Assembly: GCA_015709575.1 (NCBI GenBank) | Contig: CP054190.1 | Span: 558,001 to 622,000, forward strand | Reading direction: 5' to 3' | Length of the DNA stretch: 64,000 nucleotides | DNA from: Planctomycetia bacterium | GTDB taxonomy: Bacteria > Planctomycetota > Phycisphaerae > UBA1845 > Fen-1342 | Shown here: positions 18,730-26,564 of the stretch, in pieces | How the letters are laid out: the number at the start of each line of letters is the position of its first letter | Numbering within the stretch: the stretch's first letter is position 1 | Notes under the pieces: model-generated | What the model saw: only the letters and a program-made list of their open reading frames with translations | Database searches by the model: none | What the model was told of the DNA's origin: nothing | Position numbers and translations under genes: made by a program

Positions 18730-18758
18730 TTGCTACCCACTACCTGTTGTGATACGAT
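18730..18758 (+). promoter_or_regulatory. Candidate promoter P2 for nrdJ
   Basis: TTGCTA (18730-18735), a 17-bp spacer and TACGAT (18753-18758), 134 bp upstream of the ATG. The second NrdR-like box occupies the spacer. Confidence 0.5.
18737..18752 (+). promoter_or_regulatory. NrdR box-like palindrome 2
   Basis: CCACTACCTGTTGTGA matches the NrdR consensus at about 11 of 16 positions, with the CTA and TTGTG half-site cores intact. It begins 55 bp after box 1 and lies inside the spacer of promoter P2, where a bound repressor would block RNA polymerase. Confidence 0.5.
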
Positions 18759-18891
18759 CTCCCCCCGCACTCAAGCGAGTGGTGTTCGTACACTGTGTCA
18801 GGCGCCAGTCGTCCGTCATCGGGTTTGTTGGGTCCGGAATCGGTTTCGATCCTTCTTGAATCTGGAAGCTTCACGCAAGAGGAGTCCAGGG

Positions 18892-21800
18892 ATGGTTCTG
18901 TCGTCGCATCGCCCCGCCGCCACGCTCATGGATGAGCCGACTCTTTCGGAGAATGCCCGCAAGGTTCTCGAGGCGCGGTATCTCAAGAAGAATGAACAGG
19001 GGGACTGCGTCGAGGGACCGGGGGCGCTCTTTCAGCGGGTGGCCGCCGCGATTGCCGCGGTCGAGCCGCAGTATGGCGGTAGCGAGGCGGAGCAGTCGTT
19101 GTGGACGCAGCGGTTCTACTCGCTGATGGTCAGCGGCGCGTTCATGCCGAATTCGCCGACGCTGATGAACGCCGGGCGCGAAATGGGGATGCTGTCGGCC
19201 TGCTTCGTGCTGCCGGTGCGGGATTCGATCAGCGGCATCTTCGACAGCATCAAGCACACCGCGCTGATCCAGAAGGCCGGCGGCGGCACCGGCTTCGCTT
19301 TTGACGAGCTGCGCCCGACGGGGGATTTCATCCGCAGCAGCGGCGGCACGACCAGCGGTCCGATCACCTTCTGGCGCGCCTTCAGCGAGGCGACCAACGC
19401 GATTCAGCAGGGCGCATTCCGGCGCGGCGCGAACATGGGCATGATGTATGTGCATCACCCTGACATCCTCAAGTTCCTGCACGCCAAGCAGGATCTGAGC
19501 CAGTTCACGAACTACAACATCTCGGTCAAGATCACCGACCAGTGGATGAAGGAATTCCTGGCCGACGCCGACTCCCCGCACTTCGTCCGCAACCCGCGCA
19601 ACGGGCGCGTCTCGGTCATTCCGCGCGACGTGGACATCTGGAAGTACGACGTCCGCACACTGATTGACGTGGATTGCTGTGAGCGGATCGACGAAGCCGC
19701 CCCCGAGCGCTATTTCACCTCGCCGCGCCAGATCTCCCCGCTGCCCGAGGCGCTGCGCGGTCGCGTGATCGCCAAGCGCGACATCTGGGAATTCATCATC
19801 CGCAATGCGTGGCAGACGGGTGAGCCGGGCGTCGTCTTCATCGACCGCATCAACGAGACCAACCCCACCCCGCACATCGGGCGGATGGAGGCGACCAACC
19901 CCTGCGGCGAGCAGCCGCTGCTGCCCTACGAGGCCTGCAACCTTGGCAGCGTGAACCTCGGCCTGTTCGTGACCGACGCCTGCACGCCGGATGCCCGGGT
20001 CGATTGGGACCGGCTGCGCGAGGCGGTGCACTGGTCGACGCGCTTTCTCGACAACGTCATCGACGCCAACGAGTATCCGCTCGAGGAAATCGACCGCATC
20101 TGCAAGGCCAATCGCAAGATCGGCCTGGGGATCATGGGCTTCGCCGACGCGCTCTACAAGCTCGGCGTTCCCTACAACAGCGACGAGGGTGTCGCCTGGG
20201 GCGAGAAGTTCATGAAGTTCGTGAACGACGAAGCCCACAACTACAGCGAGCACCTCGCCCGCACGCGCGGCTGCTTCCCCAATTGGAAGGGCAGTCACTG
20301 GCAGACGCTCCACAACCGCCTGATGCGCAACGCCTGCACGACCACCGTCGCGCCGACCGGCACGATCAGCATCATCGCCAACTGCTCAGGCGGCATCGAG
20401 CCGATGTTCTCGCTGGCCTTCATCCGCAACGTGCTGCGTGGGCAGAAGCAGGGCGAGCGCCCGCTGGTCGAATCCAACGACACGTTCGTGCAGGTCGCCC
20501 GGGCGCGCGGATTCTACAGCGAGGCGCTCATGGAGCGCATTGCCCGCGAGGGCACCGTGGCTCACATCGACGAGGTGCCCGAGGACATTCAGCGCGTGTT
20601 CGTCTGCGCGCATGACATCGCCCCGGTGTGGCACATGAAGATGCAGGCCGCCTTCCAGCGCCACTGCGATTCCTCCATCAGCAAGACGATCAACTTCCCG
20701 CACACCGCCAGCGTCGAGGACGTGGACACGATCTACCGCCTGGCCTTCGACATGCGCTGCAAGGGCGTCACCGTCTATCGCGACGGCTGCCGCGCTTTCC
20801 AGCCGATGGCGCTCAAGGATGAGAAGCCGGCCGCTGCCGCCGCTCCGTCTGCCGCGAGCGTGGCCGCGTCGCCCGCCGCTCGCGTGGCGGAAGCCCCGGT
20901 CGTCGCAAGTGCGTCGCCCGCGACGTTCGCTGCGCCCGCGGTGGCGCGGCCTGCCGCCCGGGGTGCCGAAGCGCCGCCGCAGACGGTCGCGCCCGCGACG
21001 TTGGCGGGCATCGCTCCGGCCGTCGCGGTCGCCGTGCCATCCGTGCCATCCGTGCCGAGCGGCGCCGCCGTGCCGTCGCTTCAGCCGCGCGACCTGCCGG
21101 AGATCGTCAGCGGGCTGCGCATCCGCCAGCTCACGCCGTTCGGCAACATGCACGTCAAGATCACGGTCGATCCGCGCCGCGAGACCGAGCTGGAGGTCTT
21201 CGCCCAGCTCGGCAAAGGCGGCGACGTCGCCACCAGCGACCTCGAGGCCATCTGCCGGATGATCTCGCTCTGGCTGCGGGCCGGCGGCTCGCTGCGGCAC
21301 GTGATCAAGCAGCTTGAGGGCATCGGCAGCTCGCTTCAGATTCCGACCCGCGCCGGGCGGATCATGTCGCTGGGCGACGGCCTGGCCTGTGCGCTCAAGA
21401 AGTACACCCGCGCCAAGGAGCGGTTCGGCCTGCGGGCGATGCTGCTGGGCGATATTGACCTCGGCGAGCTGTATGAATCCAGCCCGGCGCCGCATCATCG
21501 CAGCGACGTTGGCGATCGCCTCGCGCCGTCGCGCCCCGCGACCGACGACGGTCCGCGCAACGGCGGGCCGGCGGCGCCGCGCGGCGGCGACCCGGTGATC
21601 TCCGCGCCGTCCGTCACGATCTCCAGCGCCACGCGCACCGCGACGGCCTCGGAGGTGACGCTGCTCAGCAAGCGTCTCAACGGCGGCGGCTCGCTTGCGG
21701 GTTCGTCGGAGTCGATCCGCGAGACCGTGCAGCGCGCCGCGAACGGAACAGATGTGCGGAACGGCGCGCTGGCGACGGCGACGATCGAGGAGACGGTCGA

Positions 21801-22068
21801 GTTCAACGCGCTCGAAGCGAGGATCAACGCGGAGCTGGATGATCTGCTGGTGCGCGGCGAAATTTCGATCTCCGCGGTCGAGACACGCGAGTCGGTGCGG
21901 AGTGAGAGCACCGAGGCCGCGGATGCCGGCGAGGACGTTGGCTCGGGCCTGTTGCACGTGCATGACAACGCCCAGTTCTTCAAGCTGCATTGCCCGCAAT
22001 GCGACAGCCAATTGGCGATGCAGGAAGGCTGCAAGAAGTGCCTGGGCTGCGGCTGGAGCGCGTGCTGA
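18892..22068 (+). CDS. nrdJ: Adenosylcobalamin-dependent (class II) ribonucleotide reductase
   Basis: 1058 residues from the ATG at 18892, which has an AAGAGGAG ribosome site 7 bp upstream. A longer in-frame GTG at 18664 would run through the regulatory region and is rejected. It reduces ribonucleotides to deoxyribonucleotides. NPCGE (N336, C338, E340) is the thiyl-radical site, and C104 (SACFVLPV) and C349 (EACNLGS) are the redox pair with the same 11-residue spacing as known class II enzymes. After the barrel come an Ala/Pro/Val-rich linker (about 645-735), a TSCPD-type domain (about 745-850), a second linker, and a C-terminal zinc-ribbon-like CPQC...CKKCLGCGWSAC that probably shuttles electrons. 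No small-subunit gene is nearby, as expected for class II. Confidence 0.96.
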   Translation: MVLSSHRPAATLMDEPTLSENARKVLEARYLKKNEQGDCVEGPGALFQRVAAAIAAVEPQYGGSEAEQSLWTQRFYSLMVSGAFMPNSPTLMNAGREMGMLSACFVLPVRDSISGIFDSIKHTALIQKAGGGTGFAFDELRPTGDFIRSSGGTTSGPITFWRAFSEATNAIQQGAFRRGANMGMMYVHHPDILKFLHAKQDLSQFTNYNISVKITDQWMKEFLADADSPHFVRNPRNGRVSVIPRDVDIWKYDVRTLIDVDCCERIDEAAPERYFTSPRQISPLPEALRGRVIAKRDIWEFIIRNAWQTGEPGVVFIDRINETNPTPHIGRMEATNPCGEQPLLPYEACNLGSVNLGLFVTDACTPDARVDWDRLREAVHWSTRFLDNVIDANEYPLEEIDRICKANRKIGLGIMGFADALYKLGVPYNSDEGVAWGEKFMKFVNDEAHNYSEHLARTRGCFPNWKGSHWQTLHNRLMRNACTTTVAPTGTISIIANCSGGIEPMFSLAFIRNVLRGQKQGERPLVESNDTFVQVARARGFYSEALMERIAREGTVAHIDEVPEDIQRVFVCAHDIAPVWHMKMQAAFQRHCDSSISKTINFPHTASVEDVDTIYRLAFDMRCKGVTVYRDGCRAFQPMALKDEKPAAAAAPSAASVAASPAARVAEAPVVASASPATFAAPAVARPAARGAEAPPQTVAPATLAGIAPAVAVAVPSVPSVPSGAAVPSLQPRDLPEIVSGLRIRQLTPFGNMHVKITVDPRRETELEVFAQLGKGGDVATSDLEAICRMISLWLRAGGSLRHVIKQLEGIGSSLQIPTRAGRIMSLGDGLACALKKYTRAKERFGLRAMLLGDIDLGELYESSPAPHHRSDVGDRLAPSRPATDDGPRNGGPAAPRGGDPVISAPSVTISSATRTATASEVTLLSKRLNGGGSLAGSSESIRETVQRAANGTDVRNGALATATIEETVEFNALEARINAELDDLLVRGEISISAVETRESVRSESTEAADAGEDVGSGLLHVHDNAQFFKLHCPQCDSQLAMQEGCKKCLGCGWSAC

Positions 22069-22146
22069 TCCGCAAGCCAGCCCCGGGGGCGCAAGCGGTC
22101 GTTCCGAACAGCGGATGCCCGCGCGCCACGCAGTCGGTAGCCTGTA

Positions 22147-22186
22147 ACCGGTGGCATGCCTTCGCGACCGGTGGCATGCCTTCGCG
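22147..22186 (+). repeat. 20-bp tandem repeat (2 copies)
   Basis: ACCGGTGGCATGCCTTCGCG occurs twice head to tail, at 22147-22166 and 22167-22186, in the 279-bp gap between nrdJ and the convergent RNase HII-like gene. The second copy feeds into the adjacent hairpin. Confidence 0.85.
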
Positions 22187-22205
22187 GTACTCCGCGTAGG
22201 CATGC
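22174..22205. terminator. Long hairpin between convergent genes
   Basis: GCATGCC-TT-CGCGG, loop TACT, CCGCG-TA-GGCATGC: a 12-bp stem with one internal loop. There is no T-tract. It could end both convergent transcripts or be a dispersed repeat; it shares GGCATGCCTTCGCG with the tandem repeat. Confidence 0.5.
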
Positions 22206-22347
22206 GTGCCAAACGCGCCGCCCTCCGCTGCGCTTCCCGCGTGATCCGCGCCAGATGCGCGCGAACCCGGGCAGCCGCTTCGAACCGTCGATGGTCCTGA
22301 ATCCGGACGCCAGCAACCGGCGCGATGTCCGGCCGCTTGCAGGCCGC

Positions 22348-23355
22348 TCAGCGTGCGCGAACAAAGCGCTCCTGCGGAATCCCGAGTTCGGCGCTGCACG
22401 GCGCGATCTCCGCAAGAAATCGCTGTGCATCCGTGTAGTATCCCGCCGTCGGACGCAGCCCCGGCAGGCGCGTCCCCCAGAATTCGTTGAACGCCCCCAT
22501 CAGCAGCTCGCGGATGTACTTGGCCGTCATGCTCGCCAGCGCCACCGGCAGATGGTGCTCGTCCGCGCCGACCCGAAACTCGACGCTCCAGGGTGAGGAT
22601 TTTGAATCAGCGCCGCCCGGTGCAAGTTGATATGCCGATCGCTCCGCCGTCGCTTCCGTCTCGCTCAGCGCCCGATCCGGCCACGCATCCCGCAGGATGG
22701 AACGGTAATTGGCCCGGCCGCCCAGGCGATCCACGACGATCCACACCGGGCCACCCCAATCGCCGATGCCGCGCTCAATCAGCCGCAGCACCTGCTCGAC
22801 GACGACTACCGACTTGTTTCGCGTTGCCGCGACGCGGTCGTTGTAGCGGTCCTCAGCCACGATCTCGACCCGCGCTCCGCGATACGTGACCTGCGCCCGC
22901 TGCAGCTCATCCCCCAGGCGCTGCCCCATCTCGCCGATCGACCCCAGCACCCCGTCCACCGGCAGCGCGCGATCGAGCGCCCGATACCAGGGCATGCGCG
23001 TCCCGCCCTCGCCGGATCGATCTGACACATGCCGCAGCAGGGGCGCCAATCGATCTACCGGCGCGCCGCCCGCCGCCGCAAACGCCCGCACCGTTCGCTC
23101 CAGCGTTCCGACGCCGCGCTTGCGATCAAAGACCTCCTTCGAATCGCCCACGATCAGCCGCCCGGCCGCGCCGCGCGCCGTGCGGCGGACAGACGCTGCG
23201 AGCCGCTGCCAGAGGTCCGGCGGCTGCAGCGCCTCGGCCTCGCGATCGGCGTCGGCGCACGCTTCCCCGTCGATGTCCCACACCGTCGCGGCCACGACCA
23301 GCGGGCCGAGCACCGGCCCATACCCCGCTTCGTCGATCCCGATCAGCCGCAGCAC
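22348..23355 (-). CDS. RNase HII-like protein, divergent and enlarged
   Basis: 335 residues against about 200 for ordinary RNase HII. The N-terminal MLRLIGIDEAGYGPVLGPLV matches the RNase HII motif with the catalytic Asp-Glu pair (GIDEAG), and GDSKEVFDRKRG matches the DSKKL region. The GRG substrate-recognition motif reads GYG here. Residues about 100-165 look like an insertion. The C-terminal part (VDRLGGRANY, ASMTAKYIRELLMGAFNEFW) fits the remaining fold. If active, it would cleave RNA in RNA-DNA hybrids, but the altered motif makes the substrate uncertain. The start is 1 bp past the stop of the upstream mlaE-like gene. Confidence 0.75.
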   Translation of the reverse strand: MLRLIGIDEAGYGPVLGPLVVAATVWDIDGEACADADREAEALQPPDLWQRLAASVRRTARGAAGRLIVGDSKEVFDRKRGVGTLERTVRAFAAAGGAPVDRLAPLLRHVSDRSGEGGTRMPWYRALDRALPVDGVLGSIGEMGQRLGDELQRAQVTYRGARVEIVAEDRYNDRVAATRNKSVVVVEQVLRLIERGIGDWGGPVWIVVDRLGGRANYRSILRDAWPDRALSETEATAERSAYQLAPGGADSKSSPWSVEFRVGADEHHLPVALASMTAKYIRELLMGAFNEFWGTRLPGLRPTAGYYTDAQRFLAEIAPCSAELGIPQERFVRAR

Positions 23356-23356
23356 G

Positions 23357-24202
23357 TCACCACCCCAGCGAGTAGAAGACCACCGCGAAGATCACGTCCG
23401 CGATGATGATCGCCACGATGCTCTTGACCACCGTCGTCGTCGTCGCCCGCCCGACGCCCTCGGCTCCGCCGCGAACGCTCAACCCTTCATGGCACGCCAG
23501 CAGCGCGATCAGCACGCCAAAGACGGCCGCCTTGACCAGCCCGGTCAGGTAATCGCTCATCGACAGCGCCGCGCGCGTCGCGTCGATGTACAGCGTTCCG
23601 CTCAGTCCGAGATTCAGCGTCGCGCACAGGTATCCGCCCAGCAGCCCCACCAGGTCCGCCAGCACCGTCAGCCCGACCATCATCGTGGCGGTTGCCACCA
23701 CGCGCGGCACGACCAGGAATCGAATCGGGTCCAGCGCGTGGGCGCGCAGCGCCTTGATTTCCTCCCCCTCCACCATCGCCCCCAGCTCCGCCGCGATCGA
23801 GGCGCCCGCGAAGCCGCTCAGCAGAATGGCCGTGAAGAGCGGTCCCAGCTCGCGGAACATCGCGATTGCGACCACGTCCGCCACGCGCTCCAGCTGTCCG
23901 TAGGCCTCCAGCGTCGGGGCCATGTTGAGCGCCAGGATCACGCCGATGAATGTCTGCACCAGCACGACGATTGGAATGCTGCGCACCCCCACGCGGATCA
24001 TCTGGCGAACCAGCGCGTCCAGTCGTCGCCGCCCGCCGCGCCCGATCAGCACCGCTCCCACCCGGACCAGCACGCTGCCGAGCAGGCGCGTCAATCCGCC
24101 GCCGTAGATCACGGCGTCCAGCGCACGCTCGATCGGATAGCGCACCAGCGCCCCCACCGCGCTCACCCCGCGGACGAGCGCATTGGCCGGGCGGACGCTC
24201 AT
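23357..24202 (-). CDS. MlaE family lipid ABC transporter permease
   Basis: 281 residues with 5-6 membrane spans. IPIVVLVQTFIGVILALNMA, FRELGPLFTAILLSGFAGAS, AELGAMVEGEEIKALRAHAL and VVPRVVATATMMVGLTVLAD are typical MlaE/YrbE segments. MlaE is the inner-membrane channel of phospholipid transport systems between membranes. It overlaps the upstream STAS gene by 4 bp, like the MlaE-MlaB pair of proteobacteria. No MlaF ATPase or MlaD substrate-binding gene is adjacent. Confidence 0.92.
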   Translation of the reverse strand: MSVRPANALVRGVSAVGALVRYPIERALDAVIYGGGLTRLLGSVLVRVGAVLIGRGGRRRLDALVRQMIRVGVRSIPIVVLVQTFIGVILALNMAPTLEAYGQLERVADVVAIAMFRELGPLFTAILLSGFAGASIAAELGAMVEGEEIKALRAHALDPIRFLVVPRVVATATMMVGLTVLADLVGLLGGYLCATLNLGLSGTLYIDATRAALSMSDYLTGLVKAAVFGVLIALLACHEGLSVRGGAEGVGRATTTTVVKSIVAIIIADVIFAVVFYSLGW

Positions 24203-24549
24203 CCGCCGCGTGCCTCATCCACCGTCGGCGCGATGCGGAAGAATTGCGTCAGGTTGGTGATCTGAAACACCCCCAGCACGCGCGGCTGCAAGGCCGCCAG
24301 TGCCAGCCCCCCGCCGGCCTGCTCCACCATCCGTTTGATCTGCACCAGCGTCCCCACGCCGGAGCTGTCCAGGTAGGAAACCTGCGACAGGTCCACGATC
24401 AGATGCCGCGCGCCGGCTCCCGCCACGCGGGCCGCCTGCTCCAGCAGGGCCGGTGCGTTGGAAAACGCGATCTCCCCCTCCAGCGACAGCACCGACACGC
24501 CATCGGAAGTCTCAACCCGAATTCGCAGGTTATCCGGTGCAGCGCTCAT
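24199..24549 (-). CDS. STAS domain protein (MlaB / anti-sigma antagonist-like)
   Basis: 116 residues from the ATG at 24549; an in-frame TTG at 24585 is less likely. One STAS domain: VSVLSLEGEIAFSNAPALL, LIVDLSQVSYLDSSGVGTLV with the Ser that is phosphorylated in anti-sigma antagonists, and the C-terminal LGVFQITNLTQFF. Its coupling (ATGA overlap) to mlaE suggests an MlaB-like regulatory subunit of the lipid transporter rather than a sigma-factor regulator. The C-terminus is short and Ala/Gly-rich. Confidence 0.88.
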   Translation of the reverse strand: MSAAPDNLRIRVETSDGVSVLSLEGEIAFSNAPALLEQAARVAGAGARHLIVDLSQVSYLDSSGVGTLVQIKRMVEQAGGGLALAALQPRVLGVFQITNLTQFFRIAPTVDEARGG

Positions 24550-24620
24550 GCGATCCGTTTCTACCACAATCCGCCCAAAACGCAAACTGTCCGATGTTGC
24601 CCTGACGTGTCAACCGCCGG

Positions 24621-24998
24621 CTACTCCGCGCCCGCCGCCGAGGCCGCTGCCGCTCCACCGCCACCCGTAGCCTCGAAGCGCCCCTCGCGCAGCGCCGTGC
24701 GCCAACGCTCCACTGCCTCCGCGCGGCGCGACTCGGTGTCGAAATAGCGATAGCCCAGTGTCTCCCCCGTCAGCCGCTCCAGCGACAGAATCGCCATCAT
24801 CCGCACGGCCGAATCCGCGTCCTCCAGCAGTGGCACCAGGCGATGTGCCGCGGCGCGATCCCCGCCGGATGCCAGCGCCACGCCGGCCACCGCCCGCTCC
24901 CTGGCATTCGGCGAGTTCAGCTTCGCGGTTGATCCGCGCGGCAGACAGCCGCCGGCAACCAGCGTCAGCAGGAGCGAAATGAGCGCGTTGCGCGACAT
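24621..24998 (-). CDS. Small lipoprotein with HEAT-like repeat
   Basis: 125 residues. The signal MSRNALISLLLTLVAGGC has a lipobox-like AGGC with Cys18. Residues 28-80 resemble one to two HEAT repeats (NARERAVAGVALASGGD, AAHRLVPLLEDADSAVRMMA, ILSLERLTGE), often protein-binding scaffolds. The tail is Ala/Gly-rich. It lies 9 bp after the HAD gene and 71 bp before the STAS gene, all on the minus strand, probably one operon. Confidence 0.75.
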   Translation of the reverse strand: MSRNALISLLLTLVAGGCLPRGSTAKLNSPNARERAVAGVALASGGDRAAAHRLVPLLEDADSAVRMMAILSLERLTGETLGYRYFDTESRRAEAVERWRTALREGRFEATGGGGAAAASAAGAE

Positions 24999-25007
24999 GA
25001 CACGCGA

Positions 25008-25670
25008 TTATACGACCGCCACCAACCCAAGCAGGGCATCCGCCCGCAGCATTCCGGGTGACGCCACCACCAGGTCCGCCGCGCCGACCCGCTCAGCCGG
25101 ACCGACCCCCACGACCCGCATTCCGGCCGCCCGGGCCGCCTGAACGCCCGCCTCAGCGTCCTCGACCACGACGCAGCGAGTCGTCGGCACACCCAACTGC
25201 GCCGCCGCCGCCGTGAAGACCTGCGGGTCGGGCTTGGAGCGCGGGGCGTCATTGCCGTCCACCACCGCGTCAAAGACGCCAGCCAGGCTCAACCGCTCCA
25301 GCACGACCCGCGCATTGCGGCTGGAGGAGGCGACCGCCAGCGCCGCGCCGGCCTGTCGAAGGGCGGCAAGCAGCGCCGGAATCCCCTCAAACACGTCATT
25401 CGGAGTCATTTCGGCGACGCGGGCGAGATAGCGGTCGTTCTTTTCACGCATGATCTCAACCCGGCGCGGCTCAGGCGTGTGCTCCCAGCGGTCGGCCAGC
25501 ACGATTCGGAGGCTCTCCTCGCGCGACAGTCCGCGCAGCTGCTCATTGATCCGGCGATCGAAGCGCACGCCGAGGGCATCCGTCACGTCCTGCCAGCTCC
25601 GGTAGTGCAGCTCGGCAGTGTCCGTCAACACGCCATCGAGATCGAAGATCACGGCGCGCTGCGCGTTCAT
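25008..25670 (-). CDS. HAD hydrolase, beta-phosphoglucomutase-like
   Basis: 220 residues. Motif I FDLDGVLTD (nucleophile D10, acid D12), helical cap (LHYRSWQDVTDALGVRFD, RGLSREESLR), motif II VASSSRNA, motif III Lys in RSKPDPQVF and motif IV VVEDAEAG. The cap and the RG-x-SREESL segment fit the beta-phosphoglucomutase branch, which interconverts beta-glucose 1- and 6-phosphate. Related phosphatases share these motifs, so the substrate is uncertain. It is the first gene of the minus-strand cluster. Confidence 0.88.
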   Translation of the reverse strand: MNAQRAVIFDLDGVLTDTAELHYRSWQDVTDALGVRFDRRINEQLRGLSREESLRIVLADRWEHTPEPRRVEIMREKNDRYLARVAEMTPNDVFEGIPALLAALRQAGAALAVASSSRNARVVLERLSLAGVFDAVVDGNDAPRSKPDPQVFTAAAAQLGVPTTRCVVVEDAEAGVQAARAAGMRVVGVGPAERVGAADLVVASPGMLRADALLGLVAVV

Positions 25671-25761
25671 TCAACAACACTCCCGGTGAATCTGCCGAGC
25701 GGGAAACCGGGGGTCGGGGGCTGGTCGAAACGGGTGGTTTCGCGCAAAATCCCCGCTCCCT

Positions 25762-25848
<87 letters not shown>

Positions 25849-25867
25849 ATCCCCGTTCTGCTGCGCG

Positions 25868-25880
25868 CGGCCGGCGGCCG
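25868..25880. terminator. Short hairpin after tRNA-Ser
   Basis: CGGCC-GGC-GGCCG lies between the tRNA and the convergent DinB gene; an overlapping GACC-GTC-GGTC follows. No T-tract. Confidence 0.35.
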
Positions 25881-25894
25881 ACCGTCGGTCCCGC

Positions 25895-26383
25895 CTAGAT
25901 CACCACCGGCTTATTCAGCTTGCGGCGCAGCGCCACCCATTGCCCCACGTGCATCATCTGGTGCGTGCCGAGCAGCGTATACACCGCAGCGACCGTCGGC
26001 GCATACGACCGCATCTTCTCCGGCGACGGCTCTGAAAGCTTCGATGCCGGCGTGGCAGCGAGCGACGCGAGCGCCGCAGCACGGATTGTCGCGAACAACT
26101 CCAGATAGGCCTGCTTGGTCGTGAATTGCTGCGAATTGTCGGATTTGGCGGCGTCCATCGTGTGCGCGTCGGCGAAACCGGCGGGCAGTTCCGGTATCTT
26201 CGCCCCGACGGCGCTGGCCATGTCCCGCTCGGAGACGATCAGGTGCCCGAGTTGCCAGGCGATGTGGTTCATGCCCGGCAGCGGGCGGATGCGCAGCTCG
26301 TCGTCGCTGAGGTCGCTCAGGTAGGTGGTCATCAGAAATTGGGCGCTGTCCAGGCCCAGCTTGATCGCATCCTGCGGCGTCAT
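25895..26383 (-). CDS. DinB family protein
   Basis: 162 residues from the ATG at 26383, which has a strong GAAAGGAG ribosome site 9 bp upstream. It is a four-helix DinB/YfiT-like fold: LRIRPLPGMNHIAWQLGHLI gives the first metal-ligand His pair and LGTHQMMHVGQWVALRRKL the C-terminal His residues. Members are metal-dependent thiol S-transferases or hydrolases of mostly unknown substrate. It is convergent with the tRNA and divergent from the metal ATPase gene. Confidence 0.88.
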   Translation of the reverse strand: MTPQDAIKLGLDSAQFLMTTYLSDLSDDELRIRPLPGMNHIAWQLGHLIVSERDMASAVGAKIPELPAGFADAHTMDAAKSDNSQQFTTKQAYLELFATIRAAALASLAATPASKLSEPSPEKMRSYAPTVAAVYTLLGTHQMMHVGQWVALRRKLNKPVVI

Positions 26384-26564
26384 GGCATGACGCTCCTTTC
26401 TCGGTTCGCGGATTCGGCGCGGCTCGGCACCCGCCTTGGCCGTGCAGTTTACGCGATCCCGGCGGGATGCGGCGGACCCCGAGCAGCCGCGCGGACCATA
26501 CACTTGTTCCCGCGTGTCAACATCCGCTCACCCAGGTTCCGACCGACCCCGCCCACCGCACTCC

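Noticed and set aside
18664-18891. 76-residue N-terminal extension of NrdJ from GTG 18664
   Set aside because: The segment contains the promoter and NrdR-like boxes and has no similarity to NrdJ N-termini. The ATG at 18892 has a strong ribosome site.
18465-18891. Cobalamin riboswitch upstream of the B12-dependent reductase
   Set aside because: No B12-box or typical multi-stem pattern could be seen. The NrdR-like boxes explain the region better.
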